Made by a program: the position numbers and the translations under genes. The notes under the pieces are model-generated. The model worked only from the letters and a program-made list of their open reading frames with translations, had not been told where the DNA came from and searched no databases. This document shows, in pieces, positions 9,401-17,449 of a stretch of DNA of 64,000 nt (position 1 is its first letter; every line of letters begins with the position of its first letter). Source of the DNA: Methylobacterium sp. J-090 (GTDB taxonomy: Bacteria > Pseudomonadota > Alphaproteobacteria > Rhizobiales > Beijerinckiaceae); NCBI RefSeq assembly GCF_022829345.1, contig NZ_JAKSXV010000106.1:248001-312000 (forward strand), read 5' to 3'.

Positions 9401-10457
9401 CGGCGGCCAAGCCCGCCCGGTAGGCCGCCGCGTCGAAACAGTTAGGGAACCTGTCCTCGCCGATGAGCTGAGCCAGAGCGCTTCCCTCGCTGCCCGGAAG
9501 GCCATCGACGATGCCGAAGCTCAGCCAGTGGCGATAGAGATCGGCATCGCGCGAGGGAGCCGGCCCCGAAAGCTGCGAACGGTAGAAGATCGGATCGAAC
9601 GTCGCTTTCAGGGAAATGAGGGCCAAGCGCTCGACGCCCTGTTCGAGGAACAGCCGGATGCCCTCGATGCGAGACCGCGGAATGTAGGGCAGCCAGCTCG
9701 CGTTCAGGATGGCGAATTCGTAGAGCATGAAGTGGTCGAGCACGGGCTCGGGCAGGACACCCGCGTTGGCAGCGATGGCCCGGAGGCTCGCAAGATCCCT
9801 CTCATCGGCCGCGTTGCGAACACGTCGGTAGGGGCGACCCTCGAACTGCCCGTACCTCAGGTAATGCTCCTGGAGTTCCCAGGGCTCGCGCTTGTCGGCC
9901 AAGTCCCCGTAAAGCCGACGGTAGTGGCTTGGCACGAAATCATCCGGCAGCGGCCCGAACTCGGTTTGAAGGGAGGCCACCAGGGAAAGCGCGTTCGGCG
10001 CACGCCCCTCACGGCGGCCGAACTTCAGGTAATGCCAGTTCAGTTCGTCATCCGGGATACCGGACAGATCGCCGTAGCGGCGCTGGTAGAACGCGGCATC
10101 GAAATCGTCCGCGAGGACGTACGCCCGGCCTTCGCGGCGCCCAAAGCGCAGGTAATGCTCGGCGAGCGCCCAGCCTTCATGAAAATCGGTCAGATCGTCG
10201 TTGAGCAGGCGATAACGCTCGGGCTCGAAATCAGCCGGGAGCGGGCCGAACTCCGAGTTGAGAGCCGCCATCAGGGCGCGGGCATTGGGAAATCGGCCCT
10301 CGTGGCGACCGTGCGCCGCGTAGTGCTTGAATAGCGTTCTCTGATTCGGGAAGGCAGAGAGGTCTGTGTAGTAGGCGCCGTAGAAAGCTGAATCGAAAGT
10401 CTTTGTAACAAATTTCTTTGTTTCGGGTCGCCTCCGAAACAACCGTCTTACAAACAT
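6474..10457 (-). CDS. Large two-domain glycosyltransferase with N-terminal repeats
   Basis: A 1327-residue cytosolic protein. Residues about 20-210 hold four copies of a roughly 45-50-residue unit ending HYLxFGRxEGR (for example FDAAFYQRRYGDLSG). A helical, TPR-like segment follows at about 380-530. A first GT4-like domain spans about 547-900, with LEAAMCGIPSIVSG near its end. A second GT4 domain starts at about 926 (RVLILNVYFPPQLVGGATRV) and carries ESYGLVTREARAAG near the C-terminus. Two transferase domains in one chain suggest synthesis of a repeating glycan or surface polysaccharide. No export or polymerase genes adjoin it. Acceptor and sugar are unknown. Confidence 0.85.
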   Translation of the reverse strand: MFVRRLFRRRPETKKFVTKTFDSAFYGAYYTDLSAFPNQRTLFKHYAAHGRHEGRFPNARALMAALNSEFGPLPADFEPERYRLLNDDLTDFHEGWALAEHYLRFGRREGRAYVLADDFDAAFYQRRYGDLSGIPDDELNWHYLKFGRREGRAPNALSLVASLQTEFGPLPDDFVPSHYRRLYGDLADKREPWELQEHYLRYGQFEGRPYRRVRNAADERDLASLRAIAANAGVLPEPVLDHFMLYEFAILNASWLPYIPRSRIEGIRLFLEQGVERLALISLKATFDPIFYRSQLSGPAPSRDADLYRHWLSFGIVDGLPGSEGSALAQLIGEDRFPNCFDAAAYRAGLAADLDPPPPGRFAALKHFVEAGFVEHRAIHGSGGARLFSRVSDYHLMRHDHALALQAAERGLALAPGEGRLLHQRADALRTLGRDAEATADYAAAASLASAGLWTHIHAALGLATDANEAALDRIERSAEKFRGAFEWRNAAHQTIARVFANISNEARALYSAGRRVEADAHLTACLDRLAIVIATADPLPGRLAPPSNGRIVVVANRDLPQCDHYRVVQKCAQLEHGGWDVELFRQDEADRCRPSLDLAAAVIFYRVAAIPGVLHAILYAKALGLPTFYEIDDLLFEPASYPDPFESFEGQITQKDYVELQYGVPLFRYALRLCDAGIASTPALAEAMRPHLRSGICHVLRNGFDQRNDPFLARPARAFAAGSVTLFYGSGTKAHNRDFTVLVAPALVEVLARHPHVRLVIAGYLHLDPRFVPFADRVRQLGFCADVASYWEVLSGADINLAMLVRGPMADAKSEIKWLEAAMCGIPSIVSGTRTYRELLSDGNDALLADTPGEWLQALDRLIVDGTLRRAIGERARAKALGEYGLDQAVAVLARALPPPRTQVRDTHRIGVSRPRHHRAVAGRKLRVLILNVYFPPQLVGGATRVVRDNLDHFLDRAGDRFEFAVAAADDGADPAYGTRVDHYRGVPVYRIAPLRVEHGGWQPFDPKMRDPFEGLLDRFAPDLVHVHCVQHLTGTVVESVRTRGIPYVVTLHDAWWISDFQFLVDADGQVHTPSADPLVDATDRSLDPIASLGRRRKLGRLLDGAHALLAVSENFARLYQAAGHPRTVAVPNGIPAMSFVPRRQGAVGRVRLGQVGGRTTHKGATLIESVLRAGAFANLDLTLVDHARAPEESATEIWGTTPVRLIGRQPQDAVAELYAELDVLLAPSLWPESYGLVTREARAAGLWVIASDRGAIGADLTDNVDGFRIDVGSPDGLRRVLSRIDADPERFRQSPPIVRTSVRTTADQGDDLLQLYHEIITSKPS

Positions 10458-10700
10458 GCAATATTTCTCCGACCCGCTGATTGTATGAAGTCAGATACGC
10501 ATCGAGCCGACAAATGAAGCGACGAGGTACGGTTTAACCCGGGCCGCGCACCTGCTTTTCATCCGTGGTGCGGTTGGCTGCCGTCGCCGGTCGGGCATCG
10601 ATGCCGGTAGCACGAAGACCCGTCCCTGGGTACCGGCGCCGGACAATGCCACGATGGCGACGCTTGCATCCAACGTCGTGTCGGTTGGCCGGGCGGGACC
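10458..10700. other. Gene-free flank of the integrase remnant
   Basis: About 240 bases between the start of the large glycosyltransferase gene and the first recognisable integrase residues. It presumably carries the leftward promoter of the glycosyltransferase. Open frames here match nothing. Confidence 0.4.
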
Positions 10701-11140
10701 CGAAAGCGCCTCGCGTTCGATCTGTTGCTCTACGCGGACCTGCGCCGCAGCGATGCCGTCCCCTCGGCCGACCGCACGTCCGCAAGGGCGAGTTCACCCT
10801 ACGCACCGAAAAGACTGGGATGGTGGTCACTGCCCCGATCCTGCCGCCGCTCGCCGCCTCTATCGCGGCCGCGCCAACTGGAGAGCTCACCTTCATCGTG
10901 ACGGATCGCGGACGTCCCTTCACAAAGGAATCGTTCGGCACGTGGTTCGGGAAGGTGTGCCGAGAGGCAGGGCCCGGGCTCGGCTCATGGCCTGCGAGCC
11001 ACGCGCATCAGAGGCCGGCGCCAGCGAGGCGCAGCTCAACGCCCTGTTCGGATGGGCCGACGGGAGCCGGGAAAACGCGACCTACACGAGGACCGCGAAC
11101 CGCGCCCGTGAGGCCAAAAGAAATCCCGCACCGGTATCCC
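10701..11140 (+). pseudogene. Decayed tyrosine recombinase (phage integrase) fragment
   Basis: Integrase-like sequence is spread over three frames. About 10707-10785 encodes FDLLLYADLRRSDAVP, the box I region with the catalytic Arg. About 10786-10977 in a second frame encodes FTLRTEKTGMVVTAPILPP and a segment ending ESFGTWFGKVCREAG. From about 10981 a third frame gives EAQLNALFGWADGSRENATY, with the final Tyr region. At least two frameshifts and loss of the HxLR box make it non-functional. It ends about 55 bases from the 3' end of tRNA-Leu, the classic place for an integrase at an attachment site, so it marks an ancient island or prophage. Confidence 0.85.
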
Positions 11141-11194
11141 GGGTGCGGGATGAAAACCTAAAAGCGATTTGATTTCCGTGACTTAGAAATCAAT

Positions 11195-11279
11195 TGGTGC
11201 CCAGGAAAGGACTCGAACCTTCACCTCTTGCAAGACTGGTACCTGAAACCAGCGCGTCTACCAATTCCGCCACCTGGGC
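11195..11279 (-). tRNA. tRNA-Leu (anticodon CAG)
   Basis: On the minus strand the seven-base acceptor GCCCAGG pairs with CCTGGGC, followed by discriminator A and an encoded CCA. The anticodon stem CTGGT/ACCAG encloses the loop TTCAGGT, giving anticodon CAG. A short variable arm of the class II type and a GGTTCGAGTCC T-loop are present. An integrase remnant lies immediately downstream of its 3' end. Confidence 0.95.
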
Positions 11280-11321
11280 TCGCCGGAGCCGCTCGCGGCG
11301 CCGACGTGGGTTCGTTTAGGC

Positions 11322-11362
11322 GGAGCGGGGGCACCCGTCAATCGAGATTTTGCCCCCGCTCC
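11322..11362. terminator. Strong stem-loop between leuC and tRNA-Leu
   Basis: GGAGCGGGGGCA (11322-11333) is perfectly complementary to TGCCCCCGCTCC (11351-11362), making a 12-bp GC-rich stem with a 17-base loop. It lies 25 bases beyond the leuC stop. There is no T-tract after the stem in the leuC direction, so it may be a non-canonical terminator or a processing or stability hairpin. Confidence 0.5.
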
Positions 11363-11386
11363 CTCTTGCGCTCCCTCTGGGTGCGG

Positions 11387-12799
11387 TCAGGCCTCGGGCC
11401 AGTCGCGGATATCGACGAAGTGGCCGGCCACGGCCGCCGCCGCCGCCATGGCGGGGGAGACGAGGTGGGTGCGGCCGCGGTGGCCCTGGCGGCCCTCGAA
11501 GTTGCGGTTCGAGGTCGAGGCGCAGCGCTCGTCGGGGCTCAGGCGGTCGGCGTTCATGCCGAGGCACATGGAGCAGCCCGGCTCGCGCCAGTCGAACCCC
11601 GCCGCCTTGAGGATGCGGTCGAGGCCTTCCGCCTCGGCTTGGGCTTTCACGATGCCGGAGCCCGGCACCACCATGGCGGAGACGTTCGCGTGGACCTTGC
11701 GGCCCTCCACCACCTTGGCCACCGCCCGCAGGTCCTCGATGCGACCGTTGGTGCACGAACCGATGAACACACGGTCGATGGCGATGTCGGTGATCTTGGT
11801 GCCCGGGACCAGGCCCATGTAGTCGAGGGCTTTCTCCTTCGACTGGCGCTTGTTCTCGTCGAGGATCCGGGCCGGATCCGGCACGGCGCCGGAGATCGAG
11901 ACCACGTCCTCGGGGCTGGTGCCCCAGCTGACGATGGGGGGGAGGTTGGCCGCATCGAGCCGCACTTCGCGGTCGAAATGCGCACCCTCGTCCGAAACCA
12001 GGGTTTCCCAGTAGGCGCGCGCACGTTCGAACGCCTCGCCCTGCGGGGCCTTCGGCCGCCCCTTCACGTACGCGACGGTGGTGGCGTCGGGCGCGACGAG
12101 GCCGGCCCGCGCGCCGCCCTCGATGGACATGTTGCAGATGGTCATCCGGCCCTCCATCGAGAGGGCGCGGATGGCCTCGCCGGCATACTCGATAACGTAG
12201 CCGGTGCCGCCGGCGGTGCCGATCTCGCCGATGATCGCCAGGATGATGTCCTTCGCCGTCACGCCGGGCGGCAGGGTGCCGTCCACGGTGACGCGCATGT
12301 TCTTCGCCTTCTTCTGCAGCAGCGTCTGGGTGGCGAGGACGTGCTCCACCTCCGAAGTGCCGATGCCGTGGGCCAGCGCCCCGAAGGCGCCGTGCGTCGA
12401 GGTGTGGCTGTCGCCGCACACGATGGTCTGGCCCGGCAGGGTGAAGCCCTGCTCGGGACCGATGACGTGGACGATGCCCTGGCGCCGGTCGAGGGCGTCG
12501 TAGAACTCGATGCCGAAATCGCGCACGTTCTCGGCGAGCGCCTCCAGCTGGATGCGGCTCTCCGGATCCTCAATGCCGAAGCTGCGATCCGAGGTCTGGA
12601 CGTTGTGGTCCACCACCGCCAGCGTCTTCTCCGGGTGGCGCACCCGGCGCCCGGCCACGCGAAGACCCTCGAACGCCTGCGGGCTCGTCACCTCGTGGAC
12701 GAGGTGGCGGTCGATGTAGAGGAGGCTGGTGCCATCCGGCTCGACATCGACGACGTGGTCGTCCCAGATCTTGTCGTAGAGGGTGCGCGGCGCGGTCAT
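11387..12799 (-). CDS. leuC: 3-isopropylmalate dehydratase large subunit
   Basis: A 470-residue aconitase-superfamily subunit, normal length for LeuC. It isomerises 2- to 3-isopropylmalate in leucine biosynthesis, with LeuD as the small subunit. Visible signatures are GDSHTSTHGAFGAL (about residues 130-143) and the cluster cysteines in GSCTNGRIEDL and GCSMCLGMN, which bind a [4Fe-4S] cluster. leuD is not in the window; in many alphaproteobacteria leuC and leuD are separated. The gene is followed by a strong stem-loop and tRNA-Leu(CAG), an amusing but probably chance association. Confidence 0.96.
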   Translation of the reverse strand: MTAPRTLYDKIWDDHVVDVEPDGTSLLYIDRHLVHEVTSPQAFEGLRVAGRRVRHPEKTLAVVDHNVQTSDRSFGIEDPESRIQLEALAENVRDFGIEFYDALDRRQGIVHVIGPEQGFTLPGQTIVCGDSHTSTHGAFGALAHGIGTSEVEHVLATQTLLQKKAKNMRVTVDGTLPPGVTAKDIILAIIGEIGTAGGTGYVIEYAGEAIRALSMEGRMTICNMSIEGGARAGLVAPDATTVAYVKGRPKAPQGEAFERARAYWETLVSDEGAHFDREVRLDAANLPPIVSWGTSPEDVVSISGAVPDPARILDENKRQSKEKALDYMGLVPGTKITDIAIDRVFIGSCTNGRIEDLRAVAKVVEGRKVHANVSAMVVPGSGIVKAQAEAEGLDRILKAAGFDWREPGCSMCLGMNADRLSPDERCASTSNRNFEGRQGHRGRTHLVSPAMAAAAAVAGHFVDIRDWPEA

Positions 12800-13047
12800 G
12801 GTTGGGTTGTCTTCGCGTTTCTCGGCGGGCCTCGGTGCCCAGGTTCCCTTTAGTAATGTTCCAGACCGTTCGGCGAAAGTGGGGCGTGGGCCCCAGTCGG
12901 ATGGCTGCGGCGAGGTTTTCGCATGACGAGGCCCGGTGCGGGTGTCCGCACCCCCTCACTGGACCGGCCCCGGTCCACGGCTTAAAGCGGACGGGTGGCC
13001 TCCGAGGCCGCACACCGGCGTCCCGAAGGCCCGCCAGAAGGTCCCCC

Positions 13048-14022
13048 ATGCTGCCCGTCGATCTGCTGCTGCTCAAACCCATGCAGCCGAGCGTCATGGA
13101 GGCCTTGGCCGAGCACTTCACCCTGCATCGGGCCGACACCGCCCCGGACCGCCAGGCATTCTACGCTGAAATCGGCCCACGCATCCGCGCCATGGCGACG
13201 GGGGCGCAGGCGCCCGTGGACGCCGTCCTCCTCGGGCACCTACCCAACCTCGAGATCGTGGCGAGCTTCGGGGTCGGCTACGATACCATCGACACCGCCG
13301 CGGCTGCCGCGCGCGGCATCGTGGTGACGAACACCCCCGACGTCCTGTCCGACGAGGTCGCCGACCTCGCCCTCGGCCTGCTGCTCGCCACCCTGCGCCA
13401 GATCCCGCAGGCGGACCGTTACCTGCGGGCGGGACACTGGCCGAGCAAGCCCTATCCCCTCACTCCAACCCTGCGCGGGCGAACGGTGGGCATCCTCGGC
13501 CTCGGGCGCATCGGCCGGGCCATCGCGACGCGGCTCGAAGGGTTCGGCGTCGCAATCGCCTATCACGGACGCCGCCGGCAGGCGGAGGTGCCCTACGCCT
13601 ACCACGCGTCCCTCCTGGAGATGGCGCGGGCCGTCGACGTGCTCATGGTGGTGGCGCCGGGAGGACCGGAAACGGACGGCCTCGTCGGAGCCGACGTGCT
13701 GGAAGCTCTCGGGCCGCAAGGCATCCTCGTCAACGTGGCGCGCGGCAGCGTGGTGGACGAGGCCGCCCTCGTCGCCGCCTTGGCGGCCGGAACGATCCTC
13801 GGGGCCGGACTCGACGTGTTCGCCCGCGAGCCGCACGTGCCGGCCGAGCTCACCGCTATGGACCACGTCGTGCTCCTGCCGCATGTCGGTTCGGGCTCGG
13901 TCCACACCCGCGCGGCCATGGGCCGTCTCGTGGTCGAGAACCTCACTCACTGGTTCGCCGGCCGCGGACCGCTGACCCCAGTACCGGAGACGCCCGTACC
14001 GGTCCGGAGCGCGCGGGCGTGA
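13048..14022 (+). CDS. D-2-hydroxyacid dehydrogenase (glyoxylate/hydroxypyruvate reductase type)
   Basis: A 324-residue NAD(P)-dependent enzyme. The nucleotide-binding GILGLGRIGRAIA lies at about residues 150-162. The catalytic Arg is in NVARGSVVDEAAL, the Glu in DVFAREP and the His in LLPHVGSGS, the usual Arg-Glu-His triad. This subgroup often reduces glyoxylate or hydroxypyruvate, an attractive role in a serine-cycle methylotroph, but the substrate is an inference. ATG 13048 is the first methionine that fits family length; the frame stays open to 12802. Its stop overlaps the GTG start of the next gene. Confidence 0.88.
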   Translation: MLPVDLLLLKPMQPSVMEALAEHFTLHRADTAPDRQAFYAEIGPRIRAMATGAQAPVDAVLLGHLPNLEIVASFGVGYDTIDTAAAAARGIVVTNTPDVLSDEVADLALGLLLATLRQIPQADRYLRAGHWPSKPYPLTPTLRGRTVGILGLGRIGRAIATRLEGFGVAIAYHGRRRQAEVPYAYHASLLEMARAVDVLMVVAPGGPETDGLVGADVLEALGPQGILVNVARGSVVDEAALVAALAAGTILGAGLDVFAREPHVPAELTAMDHVVLLPHVGSGSVHTRAAMGRLVVENLTHWFAGRGPLTPVPETPVPVRSARA

Positions 14023-14894
14023 GCGCCGCCGCATCGGCCTTCGTGCTGGGATTCTGCGCGGCCCTCGCGGTGGGCGGCACGGCCGTCGCGCAGGAAGCCC
14101 AGCCGTCTCAGGCCGTTCGGGCGCCGACGGAGGCGCCGGTTTCAGAGGCCGTCCCCGCGCAGCCGTTCATCGAGAGCCTGCCCAAGGACATCGCCGGGGT
14201 GCCGGGCACCTGGGACCTGTCCCGCGACGGCAGCACCCGGCGCTGCGTCATGACCCTGTCGAGCGAGAGCGGCGAGGCCGGGCGGCGCCTGTCGTTTCCC
14301 GCCGGATGCCGCCGCGCCCTGCCGGTGCTGAACGGCGTCGCCGGCTGGCTGTTCACCGACGGCGCCCTGCGCTTCGTCGACAAGAACGTCCGGCCGGTCC
14401 TGCCGTTCACCCGCCGGCCGGACGCGCGCAGCCTCGTGGCGCAATTGGAATCCGGCGAGCATTACAGTCTCGTGCCCCTGCAGATCGTTGCCATGGTGCC
14501 CTCGGCGCCGGCTGTGCCGCCGGCCCCGGGGACGCCGACTTCCCCGTCCGGCACCCCCACATCCGCGCCGCTGGGGGCCGAAACGGATCTGGGCGGCGCA
14601 GCGCCACCGGCCGGTCTCTATACCCTCGACCGCTACCGCGATCCGGACGTCTGCCGCCTGGAACTGACACAGGCGCCGCCCCCCGCGCCCGTGCGCGTCC
14701 TCGACGGGTGCCGCGACAGCGGCCTCAGCGTGTTCGATCCCGTCTCCTGGCAGTTCGCCCGGGGGCGGCTCGTCCTGAACGCCCGGCGCGGCCACACGGT
14801 CAACCTCATCCCCACGGGGGACGGACGCTGGCGCCGCGATCCGGAGGTGGGCGTCACCTTCGTCCTGCGCCGGATCACGACGCCATCGCCGTAG
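14019..14894 (+). CDS. Secreted AprI/Inh-like metalloprotease inhibitor, two tandem domains
   Basis: A 291-residue exported protein. Residues 1-24 are a signal peptide ending AVAQ. Two copies of the AprI/Inh beta-barrel pattern follow, at about 62-150 (GTWDLSRDG...CVMTLSSE...CRRAL) and about 196-285 (AGLYTLDRYRDPDVCRLEL...DGCRDS). Each has the paired cysteines of the family. A Pro-rich linker of about 35 residues separates them. The known single-domain inhibitors protect the periplasm from serralysin-type proteases. The GTG start overlaps the dehydrogenase stop as GTGA, so translation is coupled although the functions look unrelated. Confidence 0.75.
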   Translation: MSAAASAFVLGFCAALAVGGTAVAQEAQPSQAVRAPTEAPVSEAVPAQPFIESLPKDIAGVPGTWDLSRDGSTRRCVMTLSSESGEAGRRLSFPAGCRRALPVLNGVAGWLFTDGALRFVDKNVRPVLPFTRRPDARSLVAQLESGEHYSLVPLQIVAMVPSAPAVPPAPGTPTSPSGTPTSAPLGAETDLGGAAPPAGLYTLDRYRDPDVCRLELTQAPPPAPVRVLDGCRDSGLSVFDPVSWQFARGRLVLNARRGHTVNLIPTGDGRWRRDPEVGVTFVLRRITTPSP

Positions 14895-14957
14895 GGACCG
14901 CGCTCGGGTTTGCCCCTCTGGTTTGCCCCTGGCTCGCCCCCGGATTATGCCGTCGCG

Positions 14958-15707
14958 ATGCTCACCGTCGCCGCCCTCTACCGCTTCGTCGATCTGCCCG
15001 ATGCGAACGCGCTCCGCGCGCCCGTCGAGGTCCTGTGCCGGGATCTGGGGATCACCGGCACCCTGCTGCTCGCCCGCGAGGGGATCAACGGCACGGTGGC
15101 GGGCGAAGCCGGAGCCGTGGAGACGTTCCTCGATGCCCTCCGCACCGGGCCGCTGTTCGGCGGACGCCTCGGCGACCTCGACGTCAAACTGTCCTCGGCC
15201 GACGCGCCGCCGTTCGGGCGCCTGAAGGTCCGGGTCAAGCCCGAGATCGTGACCTTCGATGGCGGCTCCACCCACCCGGCCCTGGCCCCGGCGACGCCCG
15301 TCGCCCCCGAGGCCTGGAACAGGCTCCTCGACACGCCGAATCTCCTTCTCATCGACACCCGCAACGCCTTCGAGGTGGCGCTCGGGAGCTTTCCCGGTGC
15401 CGTCGATCCGGGCACGAAGCGCTTCGGCGCGTTTCGCGCCTACGTGGACGGGCTCGACCCGGCGGCGCATCCGAAGGTGGCGATATTCTGCACCGGCGGC
15501 ATCCGCTGCGAGAAGGCCGGGGCCTACATGCGCGCGCAGGGGTTCGCCGAGGTCCACACCCTGGCGGGTGGCATCCTGCGCTACCTCGAAACGGTGCCGG
15601 ACTCCGAAAGCCGCTGGACGGGCGACTGCTTCGTCTTCGATGGCCGCATCGCGCTGGGCCCCGCCCTCGTCGAACGGCCCGACCACGCCCCGGAGACCCT
15701 GCGATGA
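14958..15707 (+). CDS. trhO: tRNA uridine(34) hydroxylase, rhodanese domain
   Basis: A 249-residue cytosolic protein of the TrhO/YceA family, which hydroxylates uridine 34 of certain tRNAs using oxygen on the way to cmo5U/mo5U. The N-terminal acylphosphatase-like domain (about 1-95) includes LLAREGINGTVAG. The rhodanese domain carries the catalytic Cys178 in FCTGGIRCEKAG, with a second Cys at 184. ATG 14958 fits the family's start; the open frame from 14910 adds 16 unlikely residues. The stop overlaps the slyX start by ATGA. Confidence 0.9.
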   Translation: MLTVAALYRFVDLPDANALRAPVEVLCRDLGITGTLLLAREGINGTVAGEAGAVETFLDALRTGPLFGGRLGDLDVKLSSADAPPFGRLKVRVKPEIVTFDGGSTHPALAPATPVAPEAWNRLLDTPNLLLIDTRNAFEVALGSFPGAVDPGTKRFGAFRAYVDGLDPAAHPKVAIFCTGGIRCEKAGAYMRAQGFAEVHTLAGGILRYLETVPDSESRWTGDCFVFDGRIALGPALVERPDHAPETLR

Positions 15708-15919
15708 GCGACCCCGACCTCGGCGCCCGCATCGACGCCCTGGAAATGCGCCTGACCGAGCAGGACGTGGTCATCGACGATCTCAACGCCACCATCACGG
15801 CGCAGTGGCGCCAGATCGACGCCCTTGCGCGGCGGATGGCGAAGCTGGCGGAGGAGATGGAGGAGGCGGGGAGCCGCCCGGGCACCAACGCGCCCGAGCC
15901 GCCGCCGCCGCATTACTGA
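15704..15919 (+). CDS. slyX: SlyX-family protein
   Basis: A 71-residue coiled-coil protein. Residues 6-50 form continuous heptads (ARIDALEMRLTEQDVVIDDL and onward), the SlyX pattern, followed by a Pro-rich tail. SlyX proteins are widespread and have no settled function. ATG overlaps the trhO stop, giving a two-gene translationally coupled unit. Confidence 0.85.
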   Translation: MSDPDLGARIDALEMRLTEQDVVIDDLNATITAQWRQIDALARRMAKLAEEMEEAGSRPGTNAPEPPPPHY

Positions 15920-16005
15920 TCGCGCGTGCCGTCCGGGATTCGGGGCAGCCTCGACAGGTGCCCCGGGCTGTGGCTTCGTAGGTCTCCGGTGCGGGAGACA
16001 GGGCC

Positions 16006-17403
16006 ATGGCCTACCGGTGCGACCTCGGCGGCGAGCGCCACAGCTTTTCCGACCTCAAACATGTGCTCGCCGCCGCCTCACCCCGGCGCTCGGGCGACGA
16101 GCTTGCGGGGCTAGCGGCCGCGAGCGATGCCCAGCGGATCGCGGCGCGGCGCGTCCTCGCCGATCTACCACTCAAGGTGTTCCTCACCGAGGCTCTGGTC
16201 CCTTACGAGGACGACGAGGTCACCCGCCTCATCGTCGACACCCACGATGCCGTCGCCTTCGCCCCCGTGGCGCACCTCACGGTCGGGGGTTTTCGCGATT
16301 GGCTGCTGTCCCACACGGCCACCTCCGAGGTTCTCGCCGCCCTGGCGCCGGGCCTGACCCCCGAGATGGCGGCGGCGGTGTCGAAACTCATGCGGGCCCA
16401 GGACCTCATCGTGGTGGCACGCAAGTGTCGGGTGGTGACGGCGTTCCGCACCACGATCGGCCTGCCCGGGCGCCTCGGCACGCGGCTTCAGCCCAACCAC
16501 CCCACCGACGATCCGCGCGGCATCGCCGCCTCCGTCCTCGACGGCCTGCTCTACGGCGTGGGGGACGCCTGCATCGGCATCAACCCGGCCACCGACAGCG
16601 TCGAGAATGCCGGCGCGCTGATGACCATGCTCGACGAGCTGCGCCAGCACTACGCGATTCCCGCCCAGACCTGCGTGCTGACCCACGTCACCAACGCCAT
16701 CGCCATCATGGAGCGCGGCGCCCCCGTCGACCTCGTGTTCCAGTCCGTGGCCGGCACCGAGGCGGCCAACCGGGGCTTCGGCGTCGATCTCGCGGTGCTG
16801 GCCGAGGCTCACGACGCGGCCCGGAGCCTGAAGCGCGGGACGGTGGGCGACAACGTGATGTATTTCGAGACCGGCCAGGGCGCGGCGCTGTCGGCCGACG
16901 CCCATCACGGCGTCGACCAGCAGACGGTGGAGGCTCGGGCCTATGCCGTCGCCCGCGCCTTCCGGCCGCTGCTGGTCAACACCGTGGTGGGCTTCATCGG
17001 CCCGGAATACCTCTACGACGGCAAGGAGATCATCCGCGCCGGCCTGGAAGACCATTTCTGCGGCAAGCTGCTCGGCCTGCCGATGGGCTGCGACGTCTGC
17101 TACACCAACCACGCCGAGGCCGACCAGGACGACATGGACGGGCTGATGACCCTGCTGACGGTGGCGGGCTGCAACTTCCTCATCGCCGTGCCCGGCTCCG
17201 ACGACATCATGCTCAACTACCAGAGCCTGTCGTTCCACGACGTGCTCACCCTGCGCACCACGTTGCGGCTCCGCGCCGCCCCCGAGTTCGAGGCGTGGCT
17301 CGAACAGATGGGCATGACCACGCCGGACGGCGGCATCCGCGAGCTCGAATCCCGGCACCCGAGCCTGAACCGCCTCATCGACCGCGCGAGCCAGGTCGTA
17401 TGA
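16006..17403 (+). CDS. eutB: Ethanolamine ammonia-lyase large subunit
   Basis: A 465-residue TIM-barrel subunit of the adenosylcobalamin-dependent lyase that converts ethanolamine to acetaldehyde and ammonia. The length matches E. coli EutB (453). Diagnostic stretches include TTIGLPGRLGTRLQPNHPTD, a region around GIGINPATDS-type sequence (here CIGINPATDS) and MYFETGQGAALSADAHHG. eutC follows after 46 bases. No eutA reactivase and no microcompartment shell gene is visible, so this is the simple EutBC form. The B12 genes at 1.7-4.2 kb could supply its cofactor. Confidence 0.96.
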   Translation: MAYRCDLGGERHSFSDLKHVLAAASPRRSGDELAGLAAASDAQRIAARRVLADLPLKVFLTEALVPYEDDEVTRLIVDTHDAVAFAPVAHLTVGGFRDWLLSHTATSEVLAALAPGLTPEMAAAVSKLMRAQDLIVVARKCRVVTAFRTTIGLPGRLGTRLQPNHPTDDPRGIAASVLDGLLYGVGDACIGINPATDSVENAGALMTMLDELRQHYAIPAQTCVLTHVTNAIAIMERGAPVDLVFQSVAGTEAANRGFGVDLAVLAEAHDAARSLKRGTVGDNVMYFETGQGAALSADAHHGVDQQTVEARAYAVARAFRPLLVNTVVGFIGPEYLYDGKEIIRAGLEDHFCGKLLGLPMGCDVCYTNHAEADQDDMDGLMTLLTVAGCNFLIAVPGSDDIMLNYQSLSFHDVLTLRTTLRLRAAPEFEAWLEQMGMTTPDGGIRELESRHPSLNRLIDRASQVV

Positions 17404-17449
17404 TGGTGTCGGATCGGGAGATGGGCTTGGATCGAGGAAGGGATTTGGC

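Noticed and set aside
14142..15686. 514-codon minus-strand frame opposite the inhibitor and trhO
   Set aside because: No domain, and both plus-strand genes have signal peptide or catalytic motifs.
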